Assembly: GCA_002315255.1 (NCBI GenBank)
Contig: DCGM01000106.1
Span: forward strand, 9,064 to 63,846
Source: Lachnospiraceae bacterium UBA1778
Lineage (GTDB): Bacteria > Bacillota > Clostridia > Lachnospirales > Lachnospiraceae
Direction of reading: 5' to 3'
Length of the DNA: 54,783 nucleotides
Of this stretch, positions 32,232 through 39,795 are shown piece by piece (the stretch's first letter is position 1; every line of letters starts with the position of its first letter). Position numbers and translations under genes: made by a program. A model generated the notes under the pieces. The model was not told the origin of the DNA and did not search any database. It saw only the letters and a list, made by a program, of their open reading frames with translations.

Positions 32232-32258
32232 GTTGTACCTTCTTATCTTCTGCCTATC

Positions 32259-32286
32259 CCGGGCCTTTCCTTACGAAAAGACCCGG
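32259..32286 (-). other. Hairpin upstream of the giant adhesin gene
   Basis: A 10-base stem with one mismatch (CCGGG.CTTT against AAAG.CCCGG) and an eight-base loop lies in the 83-nt gap between the peptidase fusion gene and the adhesin, 15 nt upstream of the adhesin ribosome binding site. No T-run follows on the minus strand. It may set the ratio between the two products through partial termination or RNA processing. Confidence 0.45.
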
Positions 32287-32314
32287 AATTTCACACAGGC
32301 ATTACTTTATTTTT

Positions 32315-34039
32315 TTATTCGGATTCTTCGGTAGGTTCTTCTGTCGGTTCCTCCGTAGGTTCTTCCGTAGGCTCTTCATCCGTAGGCTCCTCAGTTTCCT
32401 CATCCGTCGGGTCCTCGGTACTATCCTCGGTGCTGTCCTCGGTGCTGTCCTCGGTTCCCTCTTCGGTTGAATCTTCCGTGGAGGCTTCGGTTGAAGCCGT
32501 ATTCCTATCATTCTCCACAACCTGCGCTGTGATCTCGATATCGTCTTCTGTCAGATCAAAATCATGTTTGAAGAACAGTAGCGAGAGACTGGTGTACGCC
32601 TGGAGGTATACCGTCAATGTTCCGTCCGTACGGTTAAGCGCCAGCGGGTCATTGTTCAGCAGGTTGAATGCATTATTCTCAAACTCATTTAAGTAAATCA
32701 GTTCGGGATTCCAGGAAATGACTACCTTCTTCGTAGCTTCGCCATCGATTAGGTTCGTCTTTAAGCTGTAGTTCACGAGGATGTTTCCGGGCGTTGTATT
32801 GATTTCAATGTCTCGGAAGAAGCTGTCTGCTCCTTCAACCTCCAGCGTGAACTGGCCGCCGATGTGGTGGTAATAAGTATCATCAGGGGCCGTTACCGCG
32901 GTAATCGTAAACCGGATCTGCTCGAGCCATCCTAAGCTCTCTCCGGATTGAGACCGGACGCAGATTTTAAACGCATGCGATATACCGCTGGCATCATTGC
33001 CTTCTAATAAGAACGGCCCGTAATAGGGGCCCTCAAACGCGTCATAGCCTTCCGTCGAAGGATTGAACACGTCGCTCGCACCGAGTTCCCGCCATTCGTC
33101 AGGCTTTAAAAACGGGGTTTCCGAGCACTCTACACCGTCCGCGTATAGCGGCTCAATCCAGATGTCATAATCTGTGTTAAACGTTCTGGTGCCCTCTGAC
33201 GCAATCTTCTCGACTGCGATCATATAGCGGATATCATGACCTTCTGTATTATAGAGGAGTTTATTTTCAAAGTTGGCAATTTCAAATTCCAGTTCGTATT
33301 GAGCACCGTTCCATCCTCGCGTCATATACTCTTTCGTATCGGCTGAAAGATAGCCGCAGGCGAAGAAGCTGGAGGTTGCGACCATGTGATCGTATTCGTT
33401 TAAATACGCCACATATTTCCCTTCCGTCATGCACGGGGCCGTCAGCACGAGGCTTGCAGCTGCGATGCATCCCATGACGCGCATGAGCGTCGGCCGTGGG
33501 AACGGGCTTCTCTCTTTCGAAAGCCGGTCGTAAATATAATTGAGAACCGGTCTTCCGAAGAAGAGGACTAAGAGGAGGACGCACATCAGGATCAATGCTT
33601 TCGTCGAGGAGAGAAGCCTTGTGGCAAATCCGAGTTTCGGGAAAACATGCACTACCTTTCCGACATATTCCGCTGCGCTGATCGGATCATCTTCTGCTTC
33701 ATTGGCAGTACCCTTCGTCACAAACCGGCTTCCTGCCTGCTTGATGATCGCGTGTGTGACGAAGCTGTCATTCCGATAGTAGGTAACGATGTCTCCGACG
33801 GCCAGCCCGTCGTAGTCCCCGCTCTTAATGAGGATCAGGTCTCCTGTCATAATCTCCGGTTCCATCGAGCCGGACTCTACGGAAAGCACCGCGTACGGAA
33901 GCCACCGGAGTTTTTCGGAAAGACCTGTTTTAGTTAAGATAATCGTTAAAATGTTGATAGCAATGAGACCGCTTAAAAGGATTGTGAGAAGTACCTTCAG
34001 GACCTTATAGGCGGTGGTCTTTAAGGTATTTCCGTTCAT
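32315..34039 (-). CDS. SipW-type signal peptidase I fused to a TasA-like domain with acidic tail (574 aa)
   Basis: Residues ~12-36 are a membrane helix. The catalytic serine is Ser58 in SGSMEP, and the general base is His96 in THAII, the serine-histidine arrangement of ER-type peptidases such as SipW. The usual KGD motif reads KGT at 109-111, but nearby Asp117-Asp118 remain and might substitute. A second membrane helix lies at ~148-163. A third hydrophobic stretch at ~185-203 leads into KYVAYLNEYDHMVATSSFF, which looks like the signal and mature start of a SipW-dependent TasA/camelysin-like protein; a beta-rich secreted domain follows to ~residue 510. The last ~60 residues are Thr/Glu/Pro repeats (TED, TEEP). 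The ATG overlaps the stop of the upstream gene (ATGA). An enzyme joined to what looks like its own substrate is unusual; self-cleavage is a possibility, not shown. Likely acts in the membrane. Confidence 0.85.
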   Translation of the reverse strand: MNGNTLKTTAYKVLKVLLTILLSGLIAINILTIILTKTGLSEKLRWLPYAVLSVESGSMEPEIMTGDLILIKSGDYDGLAVGDIVTYYRNDSFVTHAIIKQAGSRFVTKGTANEAEDDPISAAEYVGKVVHVFPKLGFATRLLSSTKALILMCVLLLVLFFGRPVLNYIYDRLSKERSPFPRPTLMRVMGCIAAASLVLTAPCMTEGKYVAYLNEYDHMVATSSFFACGYLSADTKEYMTRGWNGAQYELEFEIANFENKLLYNTEGHDIRYMIAVEKIASEGTRTFNTDYDIWIEPLYADGVECSETPFLKPDEWRELGASDVFNPSTEGYDAFEGPYYGPFLLEGNDASGISHAFKICVRSQSGESLGWLEQIRFTITAVTAPDDTYYHHIGGQFTLEVEGADSFFRDIEINTTPGNILVNYSLKTNLIDGEATKKVVISWNPELIYLNEFENNAFNLLNNDPLALNRTDGTLTVYLQAYTSLSLLFFKHDFDLTEDDIEITAQVVENDRNTASTEASTEDSTEEGTEDSTEDSTEDSTEDPTDEETEEPTDEEPTEEPTEEPTEEPTEESE

Positions 34040-35709
34040 CTCTCTACTGCGCCTCCGTTCTCTTCATTGTAGAGTGCTTTCGTCCGATCGAAGTTGAAGT
34101 GCTTTTCTTCGTCGTCGGAGTAGACGCATTCGACAATCAATGTCATTTTGTTTCGGAAGGCCGCATTCTGAAGGGCTTCGTTCGTCTCATCCGCAACGAT
34201 GCGGTACAGGTTGAAGGAGTCATTCGTGTAAACGGTTTCATCGTTCTTTGTCAAGGTATTCGACAGTGTGAAGACTGCCTGGCCATCGGTTCCGGCGTGA
34301 GCATTGAAGCTGCCGCCCAGCGAAGTGTCCGCATAAGAGAGGACAATGTATAACTGGTAGCGCCGCATTTCATCTTCCAGAACCGTCGGGATTCTCGGAT
34401 CATCCGGTCCCGTCATCACTCGGTAGGTGCCATACTGTTCATCGTACAGCCGATATTCGATGAGGTCCGGCGCTTCGGTAAGCGGAAGGAATTCATCCGT
34501 GATACCGTCGTCGTCGATGTCTTCGATATCCATCCGTTCAAGCTGCATATCGAATGCATCCTGGTCGTACCAGTTTTCCTCTCCGGGGTAATCATTGAGC
34601 GGAAGCATCAGCCGTACGTGGTAGTAAATGAATTTCTGCGTCTGCCGGTTTTGGAGCGCTGTTCCGTTTGTGATTCGGAACTTGAATTCTCCTCCGGTCG
34701 CATCCGGATCATCGTCTTCGTTGTAGAACGCCCGGTAGTCGATCTTGTAATGGTATTCGTACTGCCGGTCGGCTATCTCGTCTCCGTCTTCAGAGAGGAT
34801 GACGATTCCGGTTCCGTACCGTTCCTCAATCGGGATGTCGTAAAGCGTTTCGTGGCTTTCCGGGTCCGGCATCGTGACGTCCTGTCCGTCCTCGTCCTTC
34901 AGTTCGTTTGCAGAGGTGCAGGCGAGCAGGACTTCCATGTGCTCAACTTCATTCATCCAGTAGGCGTCGTTTGCTTTGACGACGATCGGATCTCCGTTTT
35001 CGTCCGTTCCGATCGTTTTCTCGATCAGGTTGCCTGCGGTGTCGAAGATCGGCCACTCGAGAATCAGCTTATGCATGTTCAGGTGAAGGGCTTCGCCGAG
35101 AATGCTGAAGGAGGCTTCTGTCATTTCGTGGTCCTCATCGGCGAGGTGTTCCTGAATCTCGCTGCTGGAGTAGAACCGGTATTCGTAACGGATCGGGTCG
35201 CCTTCCTTCTCGGGTGCCACCGTTCCGGTCTGAACTGCCGTGTAGTAGAACCATTGGCAGATCTCTGTTTCGGTGACCGGGTCCGTCGTGATGATCTTCT
35301 GTCCCAGGGTGAAGACCAGCGGCAGGTTGTGCGTCGTCCGGATGCGGACGGAGTATCGGATTCCGATCTCCGAAGCATTGCCGTCTGACATGCCGTTCGA
35401 TACGGAGAAGGGGTAAACCCTCGCGGTGTTCCGTTCGTCGTCCTCGTCGTACTTCATACCCGGTGTGTATTCGTTCTGTGCAATCTCATCGCCGAATGCG
35501 TTGACCGTCTCTTCCTGGAGATCGTCCAGTTCGACGTCGCCTAAGAGGACGGCGTTGAAGGAGGCTGCGCTGTAGCTCGTGTAGACCGTTCTCGTCTCTG
35601 CGAACTTTGCGTAAGAGATCGAAATGAGGAGGGCAAAGATGACGAGCGCCATCGCGCCGCTAACGATCACGGAGCGCTTTAATTTCTTCAAATCGCTGAT
35701 TTTTCGCAT
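34036..35709 (-). CDS. SipW-dependent TasA-like secreted protein (557 aa)
   Basis: I place the start at the ATG at 35709, five bases after AAAGGAGG; the frame is open a further 45 nt upstream but has no ribosome site there. The N-terminus has basic residues, a helix at ~14-32 and then ISYAKFAETRTVYTSYSAASF, which fits the signal and mature start of TasA/camelysin-type proteins cleaved by ER-type peptidases (likely after ISYA). The rest is acidic and beta-rich with many Tyr and Asp/Glu residues and no second membrane segment, so it should be released or polymerised outside the cell. It overlaps the downstream peptidase fusion by the four bases ATGA, which argues that the two are made together and that the fusion may process it. 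Family assignment rests on the N-terminus; the mature region is too divergent to place by eye. Confidence 0.7.
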   Translation of the reverse strand: MRKISDLKKLKRSVIVSGAMALVIFALLISISYAKFAETRTVYTSYSAASFNAVLLGDVELDDLQEETVNAFGDEIAQNEYTPGMKYDEDDERNTARVYPFSVSNGMSDGNASEIGIRYSVRIRTTHNLPLVFTLGQKIITTDPVTETEICQWFYYTAVQTGTVAPEKEGDPIRYEYRFYSSSEIQEHLADEDHEMTEASFSILGEALHLNMHKLILEWPIFDTAGNLIEKTIGTDENGDPIVVKANDAYWMNEVEHMEVLLACTSANELKDEDGQDVTMPDPESHETLYDIPIEERYGTGIVILSEDGDEIADRQYEYHYKIDYRAFYNEDDDPDATGGEFKFRITNGTALQNRQTQKFIYYHVRLMLPLNDYPGEENWYDQDAFDMQLERMDIEDIDDDGITDEFLPLTEAPDLIEYRLYDEQYGTYRVMTGPDDPRIPTVLEDEMRRYQLYIVLSYADTSLGGSFNAHAGTDGQAVFTLSNTLTKNDETVYTNDSFNLYRIVADETNEALQNAAFRNKMTLIVECVYSDDEEKHFNFDRTKALYNEENGGAVER

Positions 35710-35754
35710 CTTTTTCCTCCTTTCACAGATTCTTAACATCTCATTTTTAGACAC

Positions 35755-35791
35755 CTTTGCGCACCATCCGGCGAGCGGATCGTGCGCAAAG
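35755..35791 (-). promoter_or_regulatory. Long stable hairpin in the leader of the 557-aa secreted protein gene
   Basis: Two 16-base arms (CTTTGCGCACNATCCG and its complement) pair with a single mismatch around the loop GCGAG. The hairpin lies between a TATAAT box at 35814-35809 and the AAAGGAGG site near 35715. No T-run follows on either strand, so it is not a simple terminator. A 5' leader stabiliser or protein-binding site fits best. Confidence 0.6.
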
Positions 35792-35808
35792 TAAATAGAA
35801 CATATTGT

Positions 35809-35814
35809 ATTATA
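35809..35814 (-). promoter_or_regulatory. Possible -10 box (TATAAT)
   Basis: A perfect TATAAT lies about 100 nt upstream of the 557-aa protein's start, in an A/T-rich stretch after the preceding gene. I see no good TTGACA 17 bases upstream, so promoter function is only plausible. It would give the last genes of the cluster their own start of transcription. Confidence 0.35.
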
Positions 35815-35876
35815 AAATAAGGCTTTTCAGCTGTTTTTTTCTAGTTTTTTCCTGCGGGGTCCGATCCGCGGTTTCT

Positions 35877-35928
35877 TACTCTTCGCTCGCCGCAATCCGG
35901 TCTTTTCAGATTACTCTTCGCTAGCCGC
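35877..35928 (-). repeat. Imperfect duplication of a gene's last codons
   Basis: An 18-base sequence containing the final Ala-Ala-Ser-Glu-Glu-stop of the 219-aa gene (at 35911-35928) is repeated with one change at 35877-35894, 34 bases further downstream. The copies are not in the same frame. This looks like a short tandem duplication at the 3' end of the gene. Confidence 0.6.
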
Positions 35929-36570
35929 TGCAGTCGTGCTTACCGGCATCAGCTGCGTCGCCCGGATGAGGAGCTTCACGTTCATCAGTCCTTCGTAGAG
36001 ATCTGGGTACTTGCCTACCTGGGTGTCGAACTCGTCCCAGGCGATCTGGTCCTCTACGGATGCTGACGGATCGACTTCCGTCATCTCGTAAACCCATTTC
36101 CAGTAGATTCGGACCATATCCATCGTCCCGTACGGGATCGAACCGGTCAATGCGGAATCCTCGTCGTTACTGAACATCTCCTGCGTGCATTCCGGATCGC
36201 GGTAGAAGTGAATCCGCTGCTGGAACTCATTGGACATCGAACTCTTATCAATGATCAGCTCGTATCGGACATCGGTGTCAGACGACTCGGCGCTTAAGTT
36301 GATCGGGATGAAGCCCTGTGTACCCGGCGCTGCGAGTTTTCCGAACTCCTCTTCTCCGCTGTTCGGATTGACCTGATAGTAGCGGAAGACGTTTACGTAG
36401 ATCGTGTCGAGCTGCGTGCTCGCATTGAATTCCCACTGTGCCGCTTCAAACTCGACTGCCGTAACAGCAACCATTTTCGTGTACCAGCCATAAGTGAAAG
36501 CGACGGCTGCGATCAGGAAAACCACAAATGAAACGAGCAAAAGGATGGCACGCTTTTTCAACTTTTTCAT
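35911..36570 (-). CDS. Small SipW-dependent TasA-like secreted protein (219 aa)
   Basis: A short basic start (MKKLKKR) is followed by a membrane segment at ~8-26 and then FTYGWYTKMVAVTAVEF, so an aromatic YGWY lies just past the helix, as in the other TasA-like proteins of this locus. The mature part of about 190 residues is acidic and probably beta-rich, and ends in Ala/Ser/Glu. Its ATG overlaps the stop of the upstream SipW-type peptidase (ATGA), and AAGGGGGTGG lies just upstream, so enzyme and probable substrate are translationally coupled. It lacks the IWLEG motif and the conserved cysteines of the larger paralogues. It could be a minor fibre subunit or a cap. The exact subfamily is not recognised. 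Confidence 0.68.
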   Translation of the reverse strand: MKKLKKRAILLLVSFVVFLIAAVAFTYGWYTKMVAVTAVEFEAAQWEFNASTQLDTIYVNVFRYYQVNPNSGEEEFGKLAAPGTQGFIPINLSAESSDTDVRYELIIDKSSMSNEFQQRIHFYRDPECTQEMFSNDEDSALTGSIPYGTMDMVRIYWKWVYEMTEVDPSASVEDQIAWDEFDTQVGKYPDLYEGLMNVKLLIRATQLMPVSTTAAASEE

Positions 36571-37361
36571 AGTGTACCACCCCCTTGTGTTTTTTCTGTT
36601 AAATCAAGGACATTTTCTGCATTTTTTTCAGAATTTTCCTCGTTTTTTTCTGCTTTTTCCTCGCTCTTTTCTGCTTTGAACGCAGCTGCGAGGCGAAGAA
36701 GCTCTTCCGCCTCTTCTTTCGACAGTTTCGGGCCGGTTTCTTCAGTTTCGCCGTTCTCTGCCTTCTCCTTCTCTGCCGCCTCACGATACTGGCGGGCAAA
36801 GTCCTTCGCGTAGAAGAAAATGATCAGCATGACCGGCATGACGACAGCTGAAATGAAGCCCATCGGCGTCATGACGAAGCCAATGAGTGTGCCGAGCCCG
36901 GTCAGTTCGCCGGTATGGAAAACGACCTTGCCGTAGATCTGGGCATAGGTGACGCGCGCTTCATCCGCAGTATTGTTCGCATCGCCCTTCGTGATAAAGA
37001 TCGGGTTTCCCTGCGAATCCTTACCGTCCGTGCCAATGATGCGGTGCGTGTTTGCCTGCCCTAAAATCGCAGCGTCAGAAGAGCTGAACGTGATAATGTC
37101 GTCCAGCTGATAAGACGTCTCTTTATGGACGAGCGCCGCAGAACCGGAATGGATCGTCGGTTCCATACTGCCCGTCACTACATAGAAAAACCGATAGCCG
37201 AAGATGGCAGGCTCCTGTCCGGTCGCATTCTTTACCATCAGAATCATTGAAATGCCGACGGTAATCACTAAAATGACCGTGACGAAGCCGGAGAGGATCT
37301 TTTTGATCCACTCCTTCGGCGTCAGCGTCTTCTTTTCTTTTTTACTTTTTGAACAATTCAT
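36567..37361 (-). CDS. sipW: SipW-type signal peptidase I with charged cytoplasmic tail (264 aa)
   Basis: ER-type signal peptidase, expected to cleave signal peptides of TasA-like proteins at the outer face of the membrane. A membrane helix at ~22-43 precedes Ser65 in the TGSMEPT motif; His106 is in NTHRII, and Asp127 and Asp133 lie in TKGDANNTAD. A second membrane helix is at ~162-184. A long charged tail follows (190-264) containing SKEEAEELLRLAAAF, which resembles the N-terminus of the 237-aa membrane protein at 49037-49750. I chose the ATG at 37361; the longer upstream frame (to 37496) is Arg/Lys-rich shadow inside the previous gene. The start lies within the last 20 bases of that gene, and the stop overlaps the next ATG, so it is translated as part of a chain. 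Confidence 0.88.
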   Translation of the reverse strand: MNCSKSKKEKKTLTPKEWIKKILSGFVTVILVITVGISMILMVKNATGQEPAIFGYRFFYVVTGSMEPTIHSGSAALVHKETSYQLDDIITFSSSDAAILGQANTHRIIGTDGKDSQGNPIFITKGDANNTADEARVTYAQIYGKVVFHTGELTGLGTLIGFVMTPMGFISAVVMPVMLIIFFYAKDFARQYREAAEKEKAENGETEETGPKLSKEEAEELLRLAAAFKAEKSEEKAEKNEENSEKNAENVLDLTEKTQGGGTL

Positions 37362-39771
37362 GGAATAAACCAAACCTCTTCTTCGGCGCTTCCTTTTCCG
37401 TCTTTTCGTTCTGCTTTTCCATTTCCTTCTGAGCGGCTGCCCAAACAGCGTCCGCCTCTTCCCAGTTCGCGTCAGCGCCTTCCGGGGCCTTTGCATCCGA
37501 GAGATTCAGGATGACCGGTTCTGCGTCCGCGTTTTCAAGCTTTGAAAGCTCAGAAGCATCGATCATTTCCGGCTTCTTTGCCGCATTTTCGGAATCTTCC
37601 TCCGCAGTCGGCGGTTTAATCGCTTCCTCCTGAGAAGTGCCGCCGTCCGCATCGGTTAAGACACCGAATTCGACCATGCTGTCATGGATATCGTGATTCT
37701 TCTTCGCCGCTTCCTGCGCGACCTCTAACCGGTTCTTCCGATAGAGTCCGCGGACCGGCTTGAATTCCGGATCAAGCTCCGCATCGTCGTCTCTGCCCTT
37801 CGTGACATCGACAATTACCTCGGTAGTCGGGATGACAGAATCGTTCTGCTCGAGTTTCTTCGCCTCTTCCAGCTTCCGCTGCTCTTCCTCGCGGCGCTTC
37901 CGGTCAGCTTCTTCTGCCTGCTCTAAGAGCCCGAGCGCCTGCTTTTTCGCAGTGCTTCTCGACGTCTTCGCATCGGTGCCCGCAGCTTTCTTCTTTCCGG
38001 AACCGGATTTCGTACTTCCGGACTTTTCGCCTTCCGTCTTCTTTCCGGAGGCAGTCTTTTTCGAGGAGGACTTCTTCGGTGCAGCCTTCTTCGGTGCAGC
38101 CTTTTCAGCCGGTTTTTCAGCTGATGCTTCCGCACCTTCGGTCATCTCTTCCGGCATCTCGGCCTCTGCAGGCGTTTCCTCCTTCACTTCTTCCACAGCT
38201 TTCTTCTTTATGCCGCGGACCGGCGGACGTTTTCCGGTAATCTCTTCATACCGGGCCGCCAATGTATTTTTCCGTTCTTCGAGTTCCTGAATATCGGCCT
38301 CATCGGTCGGCATCATCTCCGGCGGCATCTCATTGATCTCCCGGAGTTCCTCTAAGATACTCGTTCTTTCACGTTCAAGCTGCGCTTTCCGGATACGCTC
38401 GCGGATGACCGGACGGTCGTCCTTGATCTTCTGAAGCTCGGTACGGAAAAGCACGACGAGCGCACGTTCCTGCTGCTTCGCCTTCTCGATTTCCTTCTCT
38501 TTCCGCGCCTTTTCCTGAAGACGCTCCTGTTCCTCCAAAACCTTCTGTTTCTCGGCTTCGCGGACCTTTCTCAAGCGCTCCTTCTCGGCTTCCTTCTCGG
38601 CCTTCTCTTTCGCGGCCTTCTCTTCCTTTTCGCGCTGGCGCGTCTCTTTTTCCTTCTCGCGGACGAGGCGGAGACGTTCCTTCTCCTCCTCCTGCATGAG
38701 CTGCGCCTTTGTAATCTCCTCGACTAAGACCTTACGGATTTCGACATCCGGGAGGTCATAGTTACGGGTGATTTCTTCCACAATCTGTTTGATATACTTC
38801 GGCTTTAACTGCTTCTTCCGAGCATTTTCACGGGTGTCGACACGACGGTCTTCCTCCATCTCCAGCCGATATTTTAAGATCACGTAATCGATCATGATCG
38901 CGTGATAGATGTCGCGCGTGAACTGCTCGTCAATCTCCGGGCTCTGCTCGTAGATTTCGATCTTATAGCCGACATCAGTGTAGGTAAGGATAAAGTCCCA
39001 GAGCTTATGGCAAGCCTTAAAGTTCGGGTTCTTTGCGATTGCATTGGTACGGACAAGCGGCGGTTTGATCTTACCGAATTTCGCCATCGTCTTAACGAAA
39101 AGCGTCGTCCGGAAGTTGCCGAACAGACGATGTAATCGCGCGATACGCGAGAAAATCGTCTCATTTCGGGAGTCCGCGGAGAGGAGGTCCTCATCCTGCT
39201 GGATTCGAAGATCAATGCTGCAGGTGATATGCTCTAAGAACGAGTGCGAATCCGTCTGCATCAGAAGATGCGCGCCGTACTCCTCATTCAGAGCCGAGAA
39301 AATCGCCTCATAACGTTTATCCAAGAAGTCCCAGGTCATCTCAATCAGCGTATAGACGAACTTGTTCTCGTAGGTATTCCACGAGTCCTCCTTCGTCTTC
39401 TGCATGAGCTTGTTCGGACGGACATTCGTTTCCGTCACTTCATCAATCATGTTTCCGTGCTGCGCGAGATGCCGGATCGAGTCCGGGGTAACCTTTTTCG
39501 ACAGCGCGACATTGACGATTATCTCGTCCTGCTGGATGAAATTTCGCGGGTTTGCAATAACTTCCTGAATCGGCTTTACAGCCGCTTCAATCGCATTGAC
39601 CCACCGCTCGTCTACGGATTTCTCGACTTTCCGGTTCGAGAACTGGAAGACGTTTTTTCCGCAGCTTAACGTGTCCAGGAAGAAGCTGTAAAACTCCGTA
39701 TCCCTGAACGCGGCCATCGTGCGGCTGTCATACTTTTTGTATAAAGGTTCGATTTTCTGCGTAGTTCCCAT
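37342..39771 (-). CDS. Large charged protein, possible DUF2357-type partner of the McrB-like ATPase (809 aa)
   Basis: The start ATG at 39771 has GGAG nine bases upstream and is preferred over a TTG five codons earlier. Residues 1-330 look globular; RPNKLMQKTKEDSWNTYENKFVY (from ~118) recalls the W.T.EN.FV signature of DUF2357/DUF524-type proteins that pair with McrB-like ATPases. I see no PD-(D/E)XK nuclease motif. Residues ~355-480 are a Lys/Glu-rich coiled coil, and ~540-625 are Lys/Ala/Ser-rich (KKAAPKKSSSKK), like a histone-H1-type tail. The protein ends in an amphipathic RFGLFHELFKK. There is no signal peptide or membrane helix, so it should be cytoplasmic. It starts 24 bases after the AAA+ gene and overlaps the following peptidase gene by 20 bases. 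The family call is tentative; the coiled-coil scaffold reading is firmer. Confidence 0.6.
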   Translation of the reverse strand: MGTTQKIEPLYKKYDSRTMAAFRDTEFYSFFLDTLSCGKNVFQFSNRKVEKSVDERWVNAIEAAVKPIQEVIANPRNFIQQDEIIVNVALSKKVTPDSIRHLAQHGNMIDEVTETNVRPNKLMQKTKEDSWNTYENKFVYTLIEMTWDFLDKRYEAIFSALNEEYGAHLLMQTDSHSFLEHITCSIDLRIQQDEDLLSADSRNETIFSRIARLHRLFGNFRTTLFVKTMAKFGKIKPPLVRTNAIAKNPNFKACHKLWDFILTYTDVGYKIEIYEQSPEIDEQFTRDIYHAIMIDYVILKYRLEMEEDRRVDTRENARKKQLKPKYIKQIVEEITRNYDLPDVEIRKVLVEEITKAQLMQEEEKERLRLVREKEKETRQREKEEKAAKEKAEKEAEKERLRKVREAEKQKVLEEQERLQEKARKEKEIEKAKQQERALVVLFRTELQKIKDDRPVIRERIRKAQLERERTSILEELREINEMPPEMMPTDEADIQELEERKNTLAARYEEITGKRPPVRGIKKKAVEEVKEETPAEAEMPEEMTEGAEASAEKPAEKAAPKKAAPKKSSSKKTASGKKTEGEKSGSTKSGSGKKKAAGTDAKTSRSTAKKQALGLLEQAEEADRKRREEEQRKLEEAKKLEQNDSVIPTTEVIVDVTKGRDDDAELDPEFKPVRGLYRKNRLEVAQEAAKKNHDIHDSMVEFGVLTDADGGTSQEEAIKPPTAEEDSENAAKKPEMIDASELSKLENADAEPVILNLSDAKAPEGADANWEEADAVWAAAQKEMEKQNEKTEKEAPKKRFGLFHELFKK

Positions 39772-39795
39772 TCTTACTTTCTCCAAGTAAAATCA

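Noticed and set aside
37362..37496. Longer N-terminus for the 264-aa signal peptidase
   Set aside because: The extra 45 residues are Arg/Lys-rich and lie wholly within the upstream gene in another frame.
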